A stretch of 64,000 bases of DNA, from the NCBI GenBank assembly GCA_937920555.1, contig CAKZTM010000041.1:1-64000 (forward strand). The letters are read 5' to 3'. This stretch comes from an uncultured Paracoccaceae bacterium (GTDB lineage: Bacteria > Pseudomonadota > Alphaproteobacteria > Rhodobacterales > Rhodobacteraceae). Positions 41,669 to 52,648 of the stretch are shown piece after piece. The position numbers and the translations under genes are program-made. The notes under the pieces were generated by a model. The model made no database searches. It saw only the letters and a program-made list of their open reading frames with translations, and was not told the origin of the DNA. Each line of letters starts with the position of its first letter. The stretch's first letter is position 1.

Positions 41669-43255
41669 ATGACATCTGCTTTTGATATGCGGCACATTAT
41701 TTTGTCTCTTTTGGGGGCAATTGCTCCGTTTGCGGCAATTGTTTGGATGACTATAGCGCGAACGGGAGGTTATTTTGAGTACCCTCTTGATGATCCGTAT
41801 ATTCATTTGGCCATGTCCGAGCAGATCATGGCCGGTGGTTATGGGGTGAATGCGGGCGAGTTTGCCTCTGCGTCCTCGTCGATCTTGTTTCCGTTTCTGC
41901 TGGCCCCGTTTAGCGGGTTTTCGTGGCACTGGCTAACCCCGCTTTTTTGGGGGGCTGCCGGGCTGGTTGGCGGCGCCCTTTTATGGGGGAGATTTGTGGG
42001 CGAGATCGCGGCCCGGTCCGCCCCTGCGACGCGCGGCTATCTGTTGATCTTGGCGTTTATCGGGCCCATGTTTTTGCATCTGGTAGGCGTGTCCATGATC
42101 GGGATGGAGCATGTATTGCAGGTGTTGGCCGCCATGATGGTGGCCTATGGGCTGATCCGTTATGCCGATGGTCGCGGGGTTGGATGGATTTTGGCCGCGG
42201 GCATCATCTTGAGCCCGATGTTCCGGTTTGAGGGTTTGGCGGTGTCGTGTTTTGCCTGCGGTGTGTTGTTGCTGTCGGGTCGTCCCAAGGTCGCCATTGG
42301 TTTGGGTGTGGCCGCGTTGGTGCCGGTGATCGCCTATTTTGCCGCCATGACAAGCATGGGGTTGGCGCCTTTGCCCAACTCGGTGATGGCCAAGGCCGCC
42401 ATTGTCGGCGGTGACACGCATTTTGTCACCGGCGAGGAAGACACCCGGCTTGAGACCTTGATCACAACGGTCAAAATCAGCTTTTCCTCCTCGTCCGGTT
42501 TTCCGCTTTTGATCCTGTCGATGTTCTGGCTGGTGGGGGCGTGGATCTGGCGCGGGGTCTTCGGGCGCACCCGTGTGTTGATCGCGTTGTCGGTGCCGGC
42601 CCTTGCCATGACCCATGTGTTTTTCGGCTCCATCGGGTATTTTTACCGCTACGAGATTTATGCTTGGAGCTACGGCGTTATGGTCACGCTCTATTTGATG
42701 TCTTTTGTGTGGGACCGGTTTGATCTGGCCGCGCGGGTCGCGCCTGCGGCATTGATTTTGGCATTGGTTGCGGGCGGGCGGCATTATCCGCTTCAGGCGT
42801 TTTTCATTTACCCCGATGCGGGCGCGGCCATTGGTGTTCAGCAAAAGCAAATGGGCCGGTTTGTGGATGATTACATCATTGGGCCTGTGGCGGTGAATGA
42901 TTTGGGTCATGTGGCGTATCGCAACCCGCATTACGTTTTGGACTTATGGGGACTGGCCTCTCGCGAGGCGCTTGATGCGCGGCTAGAGGGCCGTGATCCC
43001 AATTGGGCGGATGGTTTGATCGCACGCTATGATGTGGGGGTCATCATGATTTACGACTGGTGGTTTCAAGGGCGCATCAACCCGGACTGGATCAAGGTCG
43101 GTGAGATGACCATCACCCGGCGCATGGGCGCATTGGGCGGCTCGGTGGTGGCGTTTTACGCGGTATCTGAGAATGACGAGGCCAAGCTACGGGCCGATTT
43201 GGCGGCGTTTGCACCTACGCTGCCGGCGGGCACGGAGTTTGCGTTTGTGAACTGA
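41669..43255 (+). CDS. GT-C-like multi-pass membrane protein
   Basis: 528 residues, about 10-12 membrane segments. The first periplasmic loop holds [21 protein letters not shown], a DD pair as expected of GT-C glycosyltransferase catalytic loops. The last 120 residues are a soluble periplasmic domain. Start chosen at [12 protein letters not shown] after AGGACGG. It may transfer a sugar from a lipid carrier, but the acceptor is unknown and nothing nearby fixes the pathway. Confidence 0.6.
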   Translation: MTSAFDMRHIILSLLGAIAPFAAIVWMTIARTGGYFEYPLDDPYIHLAMSEQIMAGGYGVNAGEFASASSSILFPFLLAPFSGFSWHWLTPLFWGAAGLVGGALLWGRFVGEIAARSAPATRGYLLILAFIGPMFLHLVGVSMIGMEHVLQVLAAMMVAYGLIRYADGRGVGWILAAGIILSPMFRFEGLAVSCFACGVLLLSGRPKVAIGLGVAALVPVIAYFAAMTSMGLAPLPNSVMAKAAIVGGDTHFVTGEEDTRLETLITTVKISFSSSSGFPLLILSMFWLVGAWIWRGVFGRTRVLIALSVPALAMTHVFFGSIGYFYRYEIYAWSYGVMVTLYLMSFVWDRFDLAARVAPAALILALVAGGRHYPLQAFFIYPDAGAAIGVQQKQMGRFVDDYIIGPVAVNDLGHVAYRNPHYVLDLWGLASREALDARLEGRDPNWADGLIARYDVGVIMIYDWWFQGRINPDWIKVGEMTITRRMGALGGSVVAFYAVSENDEAKLRADLAAFAPTLPAGTEFAFVN

Positions 43256-43296
43256 AACGGCCAGCGGTTGCTGGTTTGGGCAATGGAGGCGACACA

Positions 43297-45408
43297 ATGG
43301 ATGCTAAGTGGAAAGCACTGGCAGAAAAGGAACTGCGCGGGCGGGCCTTGGATGATCTGACTTGGGACACGGCCGAAGGGATTGCTGTGAAGCCGGTTTA
43401 CGGCCCCGAGGATGCGGGCGCGCCTCATGCATTGCCGGGTTTGGAGCCGTTTACGCGCGGGCCGCGTGCGACCATGTATACCGGGCGTCCTTGGACAATC
43501 CGCCAATATGCGGGATTTTCCACCGCCGAGGAAAGCAACGCGTTTTACCGCGCGGCGTTGGATGCGGGTCAGCAGGGTGTCTCGGTGGCCTTCGATTTGG
43601 CCACCCACCGCGGTTATGACAGCGACCATCCCCGCGTGGAGGGTGATGTCGGCAAGGCTGGTGTGGCCATTGACAGTGTCGAGGACATGAAGATCCTGTT
43701 TGACGGGATCCCGCTTGACAAGGTTTCGGTCTCCATGACCATGAACGGGGCTGTGATCCCGGTCTTGGCGTCGTTCATTGTGGCCGGTGAGGAGCAGGGC
43801 GTGGACCGCGCGGCTCTGTCGGGCACCATTCAAAACGACATTCTCAAAGAGTTCATGGTGCGCAACACCTATATTTACCCCCCTGAGCCGTCCATGCGGA
43901 TTGTGGCGGATATTATTGAGTACACGGCCAAGGAGATGCCGAAGTTCAATTCGATCTCAATTTCGGGCTATCACATGCAGGAGGCCGGGGCGAATTTGGT
44001 CCAAGAGCTGGCGTTCACGCTGGCGGACGGGCGGGAATATGTGAAGACGGCGATTGCGCGCGGCATGGATGTTGACGCATTTGCCGGGCGCTTGTCGTTC
44101 TTTTTCGCCATCGGGATGAATTTCTTTATGGAGGCGGCCAAATTGCGGGCGGCGCGGTTGTTATGGCACCGGATCATGAGCGAGTTTGGGGCCAAAAAGC
44201 CCGGCAGTTTGATGTTGCGGACCCATTGCCAGACCTCCGGGGTCAGTTTGCAGGAGCAAGATCCCTATAACAACATTGTGCGGACCGCCTATGAGGCCAT
44301 GTCGGCGGCTTTGGGCGGCACGCAAAGCCTGCACACGAACTCGTTTGATGAGGCGATTGCGCTGCCGACCGAGTTTTCATCGCGCATTGCCCGCAACACC
44401 CAGCTGATTTTGCAAAACGAGACCGGGGTGACCAATGTGGTCGATCCTCTGGCGGGGTCGTATTATGTGGAGGCATTGACCCGCGAGTTGGCCGATGCGG
44501 CTTGGAAGATTATCGAGGAAGTGGACGAGTTGGGCGGTATGACCAAGGCTGTGGCCTCGGGCATGCCCAAACTTCGGATCGAGGAAGCGGCGGCCAAACG
44601 GCAGGCGGCGGTGGACCGGGGCGAAGAGGTGATTGTGGGCGTCAATAAGTTCCGCCTTGAGACCGAGGACGAGATTGACGTGCGCGACATCGACAATGTC
44701 GAAGTCAGGGATGCACAAGTGGCGCGACTGGCGCGCGTCCGGCAAGGCCGCGACGCGGCGGCATGTGAAGGCGCCCTTGCGGCGCTTGAACAGGCCGCTC
44801 TTACGTCCCGCGGAAACTTATTGGAGCTGGCGGTTGAAGCCGCCCGCGCGCGTGCCACGGTTGGGGAGATTTCAGACGCTATGGAAAAAGCATTTGGCCG
44901 TCATTCGGCGGATGTCAGAACGCTCGCAGGTGTGTACGGGGCCGCCTATGAGGGCGACGCGGAGTTCGAAGCGATCCAAAAAGATGTGGAGGCATTCGCC
45001 GAAGACGAAGGCCGGCGCCCGCGCATGCTGGTGGTCAAAATGGGTCAGGACGGGCATGATCGGGGCGCCAAGGTCATCGCCACCGCTTTTGCCGATATCG
45101 GTTTTGACGTCGATGTGGGCCCTCTCTTTCAGACCCCGGAGGAAGCCGCCGAAGATGCCATCGACAATGATGTGCATGTGATCGGCATTTCCTCGCAGGC
45201 GGCAGGTCACAAGACGCTGGCCCCAAAGCTGGTGGAGGCGCTCAATGCCAAAGGGGCCTCGGAAATTCTGGTCATTTGCGGCGGTGTGATCCCTGCTCAG
45301 GATTATGATTATCTTTATGAGCGCGGGGTGAAGGCGATTTTTGGTCCCGGCACAAACATACCTGAGGCGGCCAAAAACATCCTTGACCTGATCCGTAACT
45401 CTGGTTGA
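43297..45408 (+). CDS. scpA: Methylmalonyl-CoA mutase
   Basis: 703 residues, single-chain type carrying both the TIM-barrel substrate domain (about 1-530; [32 protein letters not shown]) and the B12-binding domain with the DGHDRG motif near 585-590 (His near 587 ligates cobalt). Start ATG after GGAGGC, seven codons inside the ORF-track start. Converts (R)-methylmalonyl-CoA to succinyl-CoA. The epimerase needed between PccAB product and this enzyme is not in the window. Confidence 0.96.
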   Translation: MDAKWKALAEKELRGRALDDLTWDTAEGIAVKPVYGPEDAGAPHALPGLEPFTRGPRATMYTGRPWTIRQYAGFSTAEESNAFYRAALDAGQQGVSVAFDLATHRGYDSDHPRVEGDVGKAGVAIDSVEDMKILFDGIPLDKVSVSMTMNGAVIPVLASFIVAGEEQGVDRAALSGTIQNDILKEFMVRNTYIYPPEPSMRIVADIIEYTAKEMPKFNSISISGYHMQEAGANLVQELAFTLADGREYVKTAIARGMDVDAFAGRLSFFFAIGMNFFMEAAKLRAARLLWHRIMSEFGAKKPGSLMLRTHCQTSGVSLQEQDPYNNIVRTAYEAMSAALGGTQSLHTNSFDEAIALPTEFSSRIARNTQLILQNETGVTNVVDPLAGSYYVEALTRELADAAWKIIEEVDELGGMTKAVASGMPKLRIEEAAAKRQAAVDRGEEVIVGVNKFRLETEDEIDVRDIDNVEVRDAQVARLARVRQGRDAAACEGALAALEQAALTSRGNLLELAVEAARARATVGEISDAMEKAFGRHSADVRTLAGVYGAAYEGDAEFEAIQKDVEAFAEDEGRRPRMLVVKMGQDGHDRGAKVIATAFADIGFDVDVGPLFQTPEEAAEDAIDNDVHVIGISSQAAGHKTLAPKLVEALNAKGASEILVICGGVIPAQDYDYLYERGVKAIFGPGTNIPEAAKNILDLIRNSG

Positions 45409-46268
45409 TTGGGCAGGCCCCACAAGAACGGAACAGCACAATTTCAGCAATCTTGTCCTCAGAGGTTTTCACAGCGGTGATCAATTTGGAGCACCGCCCC
45501 GACAGGCGTGACAAGATCGCGGCGCAATCTGCCCGTCTTGGGGTTGATTTGCAGTTTTTCCCGGCTGTGAACGGCTATGCGGCGTCCGATGATTTCTTTG
45601 ATACACGGTTTGCCCGCAGCGGGCCTCTGGGCCTTTTGGGGACCGGGGACAAAGCCTGCACGCTCAGTCATTTCAATGCGTTGGAGGCGTTTTGTGCCGG
45701 GGATTGTTCGTATTGTTTGATGGTCGAGGATGATGCCATCATCTCAGCCGAGCTTGGTCTTTGGCTCGGCGACTTGTCCTGGTGGCCCCGGGGTGCGGAT
45801 GTGGTCAAGTTGGAGGCCTATGAGCAAGCCGGGCTGGTTGTTCTGCTGGGCCCCGATCACAGTTGTCACTTGGGCCGGTCTTTGGCGCCTTTATGGTCGC
45901 GTCATGCGGGCACATGCGGATATATGATCAGCAAAGCGGGCGCGCGTGCGGCTTTGGCGCAATCGGATCATGTGGATGTGCCCATTGACCATCTCTTATT
46001 CAACGGAAATATCTCAGCGCTTGCGCGGCAGTTGAACGTCTACCAGCTGTACCCCGCGCTATTCAAACAGACCCCTCATGAGGGCACCAGCGATGTGATC
46101 GGGTTGCGCAAGCGGCCCAAGGGTGTCGCGCGGCTGGCGCAGGAGTTACGCCGCGGTTTGGGCGAGGTCAGGCGTTTGCCTATCCAGATTTCCCAGCGTC
46201 TTTTCAGGGGCGGTCTCATCGAGGCCATCCAATTTGCCGACACGCCCAAACATGCCAAACCTGCTTAG
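45405..46268 (+). CDS. Glycosyltransferase family 25 (LPS-type) protein
   Basis: 287 residues. GT25 features: [18 protein letters not shown] near 24, a [12 protein letters not shown] stretch near 85, and the DxD-like VEDDAI near 108. Family enzymes add sugars to lipopolysaccharide outer core. Start uncertain: the listed TTG overlaps the mutase stop; a TTG at 45453 or a GTG at 45477 (VINLEHRPD, closer to the usual GT25 beginning) are alternatives. Confidence 0.8.
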   Translation: MIGQAPQERNSTISAILSSEVFTAVINLEHRPDRRDKIAAQSARLGVDLQFFPAVNGYAASDDFFDTRFARSGPLGLLGTGDKACTLSHFNALEAFCAGDCSYCLMVEDDAIISAELGLWLGDLSWWPRGADVVKLEAYEQAGLVVLLGPDHSCHLGRSLAPLWSRHAGTCGYMISKAGARAALAQSDHVDVPIDHLLFNGNISALARQLNVYQLYPALFKQTPHEGTSDVIGLRKRPKGVARLAQELRRGLGEVRRLPIQISQRLFRGGLIEAIQFADTPKHAKPA

Positions 46269-46331
46269 CTTCATAGACGCGTAACAATTCTCACGCTAGG
46301 AAGGAGTTTGCACCCCATTGGAGTATCTCAA

Positions 46332-48605
46332 TTGACTGATCGCAATGATGCCAACCGGCAAGCCGCACTTGATTATCACGCCCATCCCAAGCCCGGAAAG
46401 CTGGAGATCCGCCCCACCAAGCCCATGGCCAGTCAGCGCGATCTTGCGATGGCCTATTCCCCCGGCGTGGCCGAGGCGTGTCTGGAGATCAAGCAAAACC
46501 CCGCACTGGCGCCCACCTACACCACCAAGGGCAATCTGGTTGCGGTCATCTCTAATGGCTCGGCGGTTCTTGGGCTTGGGAATATTGGCGCGCAGGCCTC
46601 CAAGCCGGTGATGGAGGGTAAGGCGGTTTTGTTCAAGAAATTCGCCAATATCGATTGTTTTGATATCGAGGTGAATGAGAGCGATCCTGAAAAGCTGGCT
46701 GATATCGTGGCCGCTTTGGAGCCCACATTTGGGGCGATCAATCTGGAGGATATCAAAGCGCCTGACTGTTTCGTGGTCGAAAAGCTGTGCCAAGAGAAAA
46801 TGGGCATTCCGGTTTTTCATGATGATCAGCACGGCACGGCCATTGTGGTCGGGGCTGCGGCCACAAATGCGTTGCATCTGGTGGGCAAGCGTTTTGCCGA
46901 TATCAAGGTGGTCTCCACCGGCGGTGGTGCGGCGGGCATTGCTTGTTTGAACATGTTGCTCAAGTTGGGTGTGAAGCGCGAAAATGTCTGGCTCACCGAT
47001 ATTGAGGGGGTGGTTTTCAAGGGTCGCGAAAAGGACATGACCCCGCAAAAGGCAGACTATGCGCAAGACACGGATGCGCGGGTTTTGGATGATGTGATTG
47101 AGGGGGCTGATCTGTTTCTGGGTCTGTCTGCAAAGGGTGTATTGACCCAAGACATGGTCAAGAAAATGGCCAATGCGCCGGTCATTTTAGCGCTGGCCAA
47201 TCCCAACCCTGAGATCATGCCCGATGAGGTCAAGGCGGTTGCGCCTGATGCGATCATTGCCACCGGGCGGTCGGATTTTCCCAATCAGGTCAATAATGTG
47301 CTTTGTTTTCCGTTCATTTTTCGCGGTGCCTTGGACATTGGTGCGACTATGATCAATGACGAGATGAAGATCGCCTGTGTGGCGGCGATTGCGGATCTGG
47401 CACGCAAAGCCTCTACGGCGGAGGCGGCTGAGGTTTACGCCGGTGAGAACCTGACTTTCGGGCCCGATTATGTGATCCCCAAGCCTTTTGATGCGCGTCT
47501 GTTGGCGGCTGTCGCCGGTGCGGTCGCGGAGGCTGGAACCGATAGCGGTGTGGCCGCGCGCCCCATTGCGGATATTTCCGAGTACCGCGCCCATCTCAAC
47601 AGCACTGTGTTCCGTTCATCCACCATCATGAAGCCGGTGTTTGATGCCGCCCGCATGTCGCCGCGCCGCATTGTGTTTGCGGAAGGCGAGGACGAGCGCG
47701 TGTTGCGCGCCGCCCATGCGATGATCGAGGACACCGTGGACAAGCCCATTTTGATCGGGCGCCCTGAGGTGGTGGAAAACCGGCTCGCCAAAATGGGGCT
47801 CAAAATCAAGATCGACCGGGATTTTGAATTGGTCAACCCGCAAGATGATCCTCGATTTCGGGAGTATTGGGGCACGTATCACGGTTTGATGGAGCGGCGC
47901 GGGGTGACGCCTGCATTGGCGCAGACAATTGTGCGCACCAACACAACTGTGATTGCGGCCACCATGGTACACCGGGGCGAGGCGGACAGTCTGGTGTGCG
48001 GCACGTTCGGGCAGTATTTGTGGCATCTCAAGCATGTCACCGACATTCTTGGGCGAGACGGATTGAAGCCTGTGGGTGGTTTGAGTTTGATGCTCAATGA
48101 CACGGCCATTTTTGTGGCCGACACCCATGTGAATGCCGATCCCACGCCTGAGCAATTGGCCAATATTGCAATTGGGGCTGCCCGCCATGTGCGCAGATTT
48201 GGTCTGGAGCCGCAGGTCGCGTTATGTTCGCATTCGCAATTTGGCAATTTGGATACGGATTCGGGTCGCCGCATGCGCGATGCCATCCAAATTCTGGACG
48301 AGACCGGTGTGGATTTTGTCTATGAGGGCGAAATGCATTCCGACAGCGCTTTGGACCCTGCGTTGCGCGAGCGGATTTTCCCAAATTCGCGGATCAAGGG
48401 TGCGGCCAATGTGTTGATTTTCGCCAATGTGGATGCGGCCTCTGGCGTGCGCAACATGCTCAAGATTGTGGCCGGCAGCCTTGAGGTCGGGCCCATTTTG
48501 ATGGGCATGGGAAACAAGGCGCATATCGTGACGCCGTCGATTTCGGCGCGCGGATTGCTCAACACTTCTGCTTTGGCTGGCACATCTGTGGTCAACTATG
48601 CTTGA
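46332..48605 (+). CDS. maeB: NADP-dependent malic enzyme with phosphotransacetylase-like domain
   Basis: 757 residues. N-terminal malic enzyme (about 1-430; SPGVAEACLEI, FHDDQHGTAIVVGAA) and C-terminal phosphate acetyl/butyryltransferase-like domain (about 435-757). Start TTG chosen (LTDRNDANRQ), eight bases after GGAG; the ORF-track TTG 24 bases earlier is too close to its own Shine-Dalgarno. Decarboxylates malate to pyruvate. Together with pyc it sets the C3/C4 balance downstream of the methylmalonyl-CoA route. Confidence 0.92.
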   Translation: MTDRNDANRQAALDYHAHPKPGKLEIRPTKPMASQRDLAMAYSPGVAEACLEIKQNPALAPTYTTKGNLVAVISNGSAVLGLGNIGAQASKPVMEGKAVLFKKFANIDCFDIEVNESDPEKLADIVAALEPTFGAINLEDIKAPDCFVVEKLCQEKMGIPVFHDDQHGTAIVVGAAATNALHLVGKRFADIKVVSTGGGAAGIACLNMLLKLGVKRENVWLTDIEGVVFKGREKDMTPQKADYAQDTDARVLDDVIEGADLFLGLSAKGVLTQDMVKKMANAPVILALANPNPEIMPDEVKAVAPDAIIATGRSDFPNQVNNVLCFPFIFRGALDIGATMINDEMKIACVAAIADLARKASTAEAAEVYAGENLTFGPDYVIPKPFDARLLAAVAGAVAEAGTDSGVAARPIADISEYRAHLNSTVFRSSTIMKPVFDAARMSPRRIVFAEGEDERVLRAAHAMIEDTVDKPILIGRPEVVENRLAKMGLKIKIDRDFELVNPQDDPRFREYWGTYHGLMERRGVTPALAQTIVRTNTTVIAATMVHRGEADSLVCGTFGQYLWHLKHVTDILGRDGLKPVGGLSLMLNDTAIFVADTHVNADPTPEQLANIAIGAARHVRRFGLEPQVALCSHSQFGNLDTDSGRRMRDAIQILDETGVDFVYEGEMHSDSALDPALRERIFPNSRIKGAANVLIFANVDAASGVRNMLKIVAGSLEVGPILMGMGNKAHIVTPSISARGLLNTSALAGTSVVNYA

Positions 48606-48676
48606 GCCCGGGTGAGAGTGGGTTGTCGTGATTGCGACCTGCTACAAAATTTTACCAAAAAGCAAAAAACGGATCA

Positions 48677-48691
48677 TTTTGCGATGCAAAA
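48677..48691. promoter_or_regulatory. Inverted repeat TTTTGC-GAT-GCAAAA
   Basis: A 15-bp inverted repeat in the 198-bp gap between maeB and the signalling operon. It resembles the TTTGCGAAGTTGCAAA site before pccR and could be another ScfR-type site, here before a plus-strand operon. Confidence 0.35.
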
Positions 48692-48803
48692 CGCCATCAG
48701 ATTGCCCGAAACGGGTTCAAATGCCATCACATACCCAGATAATTAACGGCCCGAAACTTGCATTAACCAAACGATAACCATTTGCATTTTTTAGGATGCC
48801 CAA

Positions 48804-49307
48804 TTGAGAACCCAAGTTTCGCACGTACTGATGATTGCTGTAGCTACACTTTTGACAGCGGTAAGCCCTTCCAACGCACAATCGGAGGATCCGGTCTTCA
48901 CGGTTCTGTCTCAATCCGACAGCGCCACGGCTGAGATATCCTTTTCGCTCTCTGAGCTGGAGGCTTTTCCACAGGTCACTGTTCTGACCGAAAACGAGTT
49001 TGTGGACGGCATGACCGCTTTTAGTGGCCCGCTTGCGCGGGTGGTCTTAAAGCAGACCAACGATATCAGCGCTCAAGAGGTCAAACTGATCGCCGCCAAC
49101 GACTATCACATCGTGGTGCCCGTAGATGATTTCCGCAAATACGATGTCATTTTGGCAACGCGTCAAGACGGTAATCTCTTTTCACGTCGGGACAAAGGCC
49201 CGGTTTGGCTGATATACCCCATGTCTGAGCATCGGGAATTGCGCGACAGCACCTATAATGCCAGATTGATCTGGCAGCTTGTGCGTATGGAGGTTTTGGA
49301 AAATTAA
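48804..49307 (+). CDS. Periplasmic molybdopterin-oxidoreductase-fold-like protein
   Basis: 167 residues. TTG start after TAGGA; signal peptide ending SPSNAQ. The body (SFSLSELEAFPQVTVLTENEFVDGMTAFSGPLARVVLKQ ... KLIAANDYHIVVPVDDFRKYDVILATRQDG ... GPVWLIYPMSEHRE) reads like the small standalone sulfite oxidase-fold family without a cysteine ligand for the cofactor. It is the first gene of the operon and lies 13 bases before a membrane kinase, so it may be a sensory partner in the periplasm. Confidence 0.65.
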   Translation: MRTQVSHVLMIAVATLLTAVSPSNAQSEDPVFTVLSQSDSATAEISFSLSELEAFPQVTVLTENEFVDGMTAFSGPLARVVLKQTNDISAQEVKLIAANDYHIVVPVDDFRKYDVILATRQDGNLFSRRDKGPVWLIYPMSEHRELRDSTYNARLIWQLVRMEVLEN

Positions 49308-49320
49308 ACGTACCCAAGTC

Positions 49321-50952
49321 ATGCGGCTGCTCATCGCCACCGTCATTCTGACGTTGTTTGGTTTGGTCGCGCTTGGCTATAATGCTTTCAACACCAATCT
49401 CACATCTCTTCATCGTCTCAATCAGGAAAGTCTGGTTTGGACCTCGGACCAGATGAAATACGAGATGGCATCCCTGACCCGTGAGCTTGCCAAGTTGAAG
49501 GCGGGAACGGAGGGTGCCAGCCCGGCCACGGTCAACACCCGGTTTGACATTTTATGGAGCCGGGTTGCGCAATCTGAGGCGGGATCATTGGGCAAGCGTT
49601 TGCGGGCCTATGATGAGAACAGTCAAATTCTGCCTACGGTTTATGCGCAATTGCGCGCCTCCGAAGAGGATGTTGTGTCCTTGAGGGCGGATGACATTGA
49701 GACAATCGGCACGTTGATTGCGGCTTTCGATGCGCTTCAAAAGCCGCTTTTTGATTTTGATCGGAAAGTGTTTTTGGGCGAAGAGGCCTTCGTAGCTGAT
49801 ATCCGCGCACAGCTTTGGACCAGTGCGTTGTTTACTGCAATTGTGACGTTTGTGGCTTTTGCGCTGACGGTTGGCGCCTTGTTTTGGGTCAACCGCGAGA
49901 ACAGCCGCAACAAGCAGATGGCCGAACATAATTTGGAACTGGCGGAGGCCGCCGAGAGCGCCAATCAAGCCAAGTCGCGTTTTCTGACGATGATGAGCCA
50001 TGAGTTGAGAACCCCCATGAACGGCGTTTTGGGCATGATCTCTTTGGCCAAGCAGCCGGGCATGGCGGTCCCGCAATTGCGTCTGATCGAGCAGGCGGAA
50101 AAGTCGGGCAAGCAGATGATTTCCATGCTCAGCGACATTCTGGATTACGCGGCACTTCAGGACAAAGAAATGCAGTTGGAGCGCAAGCCCTTTGCGGTGT
50201 CCAATCTGGCGGATGCGGTTCATGAGCTGTTTGGGTCGGTCGCCCGCCGGGAAGGCATTGAGTTCAACGTCGCGGTCGAGCGCAATTGCCCCGAGCGGGT
50301 GTCTGGCGACATTCGCAGGCTCCGGCAGGTGGTGGCGCATTTTGCGTCCTACATTGTCGAGATGGCGGGCACGGATAATGTGGAGGTCAGCATTGGCCAT
50401 CACGACAGCACGTTGCGGATGGCCATCAATTTTGACTATGGGCACGGACAATCGAGCGAGGTTTGGCACCCGGAGATATTGCTTGGGACCAACAGCGACG
50501 ACCCCACGCAATTTGCATCTGACGCGCTTGGCCCTGCGGTCGCCCGTGGTATTCTGGCCCAAATGGGCGGAAAAGTTCAGTTGGGTCATTCCGACGGCAA
50601 CCGGATTTCGGTGATCTTGAGCGCGCCTGCCAAGGTGGTTGAGCTGAATGAGATCTTGGTTCATATCGAGACCAAATCACAGGCTTTGCGAACAATTTGC
50701 GAGGTCGGATTGAGCGGAACCAAGGCCAAGGTGGTGGATCCCGCATACCCTGCCCGGGTCGATATTGTTTTGGTTGAGTGCGGTGGTCTTGATGAAATGG
50801 AGCGTGTGCAAAGCCTGTCACAAACTTACCCGGATGCGCTTTTGATCGCGCTTGGCACGCCCATTAATCCAAGTGATTTTGAGGGGCGATTGGACATTCC
50901 GATTGATCTCAAGGAGCTTCGGGCCTCGGTCTTACAACAATTGACTGGATAA
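49321..50952 (+). CDS. Membrane histidine kinase with degenerate ATPase domain
   Basis: 543 residues. Two membrane segments (near 2-20 and 165-190) bracket a periplasmic loop of about 145 residues. HisKA box MSHELRTPMNGVLGM with His near 227 is intact. The ATPase part lacks recognisable N-box asparagine (DIRRLRQVVAHFASYIVE instead of LxNLLxNAIKF) and lacks the DxGxG lobe. The C-terminal ~100 residues look like a decayed receiver (VDIVLVECGG in the place of the phosphoacceptor Asp). Start MRLLIATV; the ORF-track start is out of the operon's spacing. It may act as a phosphotransfer scaffold or a substrate for the next kinase. Confidence 0.75.
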   Translation: MRLLIATVILTLFGLVALGYNAFNTNLTSLHRLNQESLVWTSDQMKYEMASLTRELAKLKAGTEGASPATVNTRFDILWSRVAQSEAGSLGKRLRAYDENSQILPTVYAQLRASEEDVVSLRADDIETIGTLIAAFDALQKPLFDFDRKVFLGEEAFVADIRAQLWTSALFTAIVTFVAFALTVGALFWVNRENSRNKQMAEHNLELAEAAESANQAKSRFLTMMSHELRTPMNGVLGMISLAKQPGMAVPQLRLIEQAEKSGKQMISMLSDILDYAALQDKEMQLERKPFAVSNLADAVHELFGSVARREGIEFNVAVERNCPERVSGDIRRLRQVVAHFASYIVEMAGTDNVEVSIGHHDSTLRMAINFDYGHGQSSEVWHPEILLGTNSDDPTQFASDALGPAVARGILAQMGGKVQLGHSDGNRISVILSAPAKVVELNEILVHIETKSQALRTICEVGLSGTKAKVVDPAYPARVDIVLVECGGLDEMERVQSLSQTYPDALLIALGTPINPSDFEGRLDIPIDLKELRASVLQQLTG

Positions 50953-51074
50953 TAGCGAGATTGCACCTTTCTTTTTCAGCCTTAAAGTTGTATCAAAATA
51001 AATTACAAGCAACTTAAAGGCGACTCGAACTTGGAGTTGCACGTAAGCTGTATTGGATTCAACTTAGGTGATGA

Positions 51075-52640
51075 ATGGATAATGCGTCGCGTGAACCCGA
51101 GAACACACCAGCCGGCCGGCGGAACCGCCATCTTGCAATGTTGTCTCATGACTTAAAGTCTGCTCTGACCGGCGTGATTGGTGGTCTCAAGCAAATTGAG
51201 ACCGAAAAGCTGAGCGGGCCCGACCTCAAGCACCGCGATGGTGCTTTGGCCTCTGCCTTGGAAGCGACCAGACTTCTGGACGGAATTTTGGATATCGAGG
51301 CTATTGAGTCCGGTCAATTCGAGCTCAATGTTGAGGTGACCAATCTTGAGGGCTTTCTGGCAGAGATTTACCGGCGCTGGACTGCGCGGGCGGAGTGGAA
51401 AAATCTGACGCTCAAAGTGTTTATGGACGGCGATTTGCCCAAGACGATCGATTTGGATCGCGGGCGTTTATCGCGGGTTCTTGGCAATCTTTTGGACAAT
51501 GCGATCAAGTATACCGATGCTGGCAAGGTCGAATTATCCGTGCATCTGGAAGGCACAAGCCAGGTTGCTTTTTCGATTTGCGATGATGGTACTGGGTTTT
51601 CCGAAGAAGCGCTCGACAGTCTGTTTGAGTTCCGTGGTCGTCCGCCCAATTCCACCAAGCCCGGTTCAGGTTTGGGGCTTTACATCAGCCAGTCGCTGCT
51701 GAGCCAGATGGGCGGTGAGATCAAGATTTGCAATCGGCCCGGTCGCGGTGCGGAGGCGGTTGTGGTTGTTCAGACCAATATCGCCGAGCAGTCGGCCAGA
51801 GAGGCGATTGAAACGACGGCATCTGTGTCGGTTTTCCCGTCCACCAAGCTGCCCAATTTGTCGGGTTTGAGCATTCTTCTGGCGGAGGACAATATCACCA
51901 ATCAGATGGTTGTGACCCAGATGCTCGACGCTATGGGCGCGCAGTTTGAGATCGCCTCGGACGGTGTTGAGGCATTGGAAAAGTTCGAGGCGCATGATTT
52001 TGATGTGTTGCTTTTGGACATTGAGATGCCGCGGCTGTCGGGGCTTGATGTGATCCGGTCGATCCGGTCGCGCACTGACAAAAAGCGTGCCAAGACCATT
52101 GTGGCGCTCACCGCTTATGCCATGCGCGAACACCGCGAAAAGATATCCGGTGCCGGGGCGGATGGTTTGATTGCAAAGCCAATTCTGGGCATTGAAGATT
52201 TCGGCATAGACATTTTGGGGTACCACCATAAGGCGGGCTCGGATGGTGCCAGCGCGGGTACACAGGATGCGGATGGCGGGCCGAGTGCGGATGCCGGTGA
52301 CGGTCTGATCGACATGCAAATTTACGGCAAGCTGGAAGAGACCATTGGTGCCGATACTATGGACGAGTTGTTGTCAAAGGTCGCCATCGATCTGATTTCG
52401 GTCCGTGACGGCATCACTGAGGGCCTGAAAGCATCAGAGCAATCGAAGATCGGCGCATCCTCTCATGTTTTGATATCTGTGGCCGGTGCGATCGGGGCGG
52501 TTTCGACCCAAGAGATGGCACAAAGGCTCAATAAAGCGTGCCATCACGGTCAGTGGTCTGAGGTCGCCGAAGGCTCGGCGCAATGTTTGACCAACATCGA
52601 AGAATTACTTAGGTTCGCCAAAGGGAAATCTCAGCGATAG
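51075..52640 (+). CDS. Cytosolic hybrid histidine kinase (HisKA-HATPase-REC-HPt)
   Basis: 521 residues without membrane segments. H-box LSHDLKSALTG with His25; N-box LSRVLGNLLDNAIKYTD; G1 DDGTGF and G2 GSGLGLYISQSL; receiver LLAEDNITNQMVVTQML with Asp near 315 (LLLDIEMP); C-terminal HPt with His near 464 (ASSHVLISVAGAIGA). All phosphorelay residues are present. Probably phosphorylates the sigma54 activator encoded next, perhaps with input from the degenerate membrane kinase. Confidence 0.85.
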   Translation: MDNASREPENTPAGRRNRHLAMLSHDLKSALTGVIGGLKQIETEKLSGPDLKHRDGALASALEATRLLDGILDIEAIESGQFELNVEVTNLEGFLAEIYRRWTARAEWKNLTLKVFMDGDLPKTIDLDRGRLSRVLGNLLDNAIKYTDAGKVELSVHLEGTSQVAFSICDDGTGFSEEALDSLFEFRGRPPNSTKPGSGLGLYISQSLLSQMGGEIKICNRPGRGAEAVVVVQTNIAEQSAREAIETTASVSVFPSTKLPNLSGLSILLAEDNITNQMVVTQMLDAMGAQFEIASDGVEALEKFEAHDFDVLLLDIEMPRLSGLDVIRSIRSRTDKKRAKTIVALTAYAMREHREKISGAGADGLIAKPILGIEDFGIDILGYHHKAGSDGASAGTQDADGGPSADAGDGLIDMQIYGKLEETIGADTMDELLSKVAIDLISVRDGITEGLKASEQSKIGASSHVLISVAGAIGAVSTQEMAQRLNKACHHGQWSEVAEGSAQCLTNIEELLRFAKGKSQR

Positions 52641-52648
52641 GCACGAAT

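Noticed and set aside
40149-41669. 506-residue plus-strand ORF
   Set aside because: Runs opposite the membrane protein at 40371 and the DUF4174 gene, both of which have good starts and known-looking sequences. Its own composition (Gln/Arg/His-rich) is that of an antisense frame.
43200-43297. Cobalamin riboswitch before the mutase
   Set aside because: No B12-box-like sequence, and the gap of 41 bp is too short.
49585-50664. 359-residue minus-strand ORF
   Set aside because: Antisense shadow of the membrane kinase with His/Arg/Gln-rich composition.
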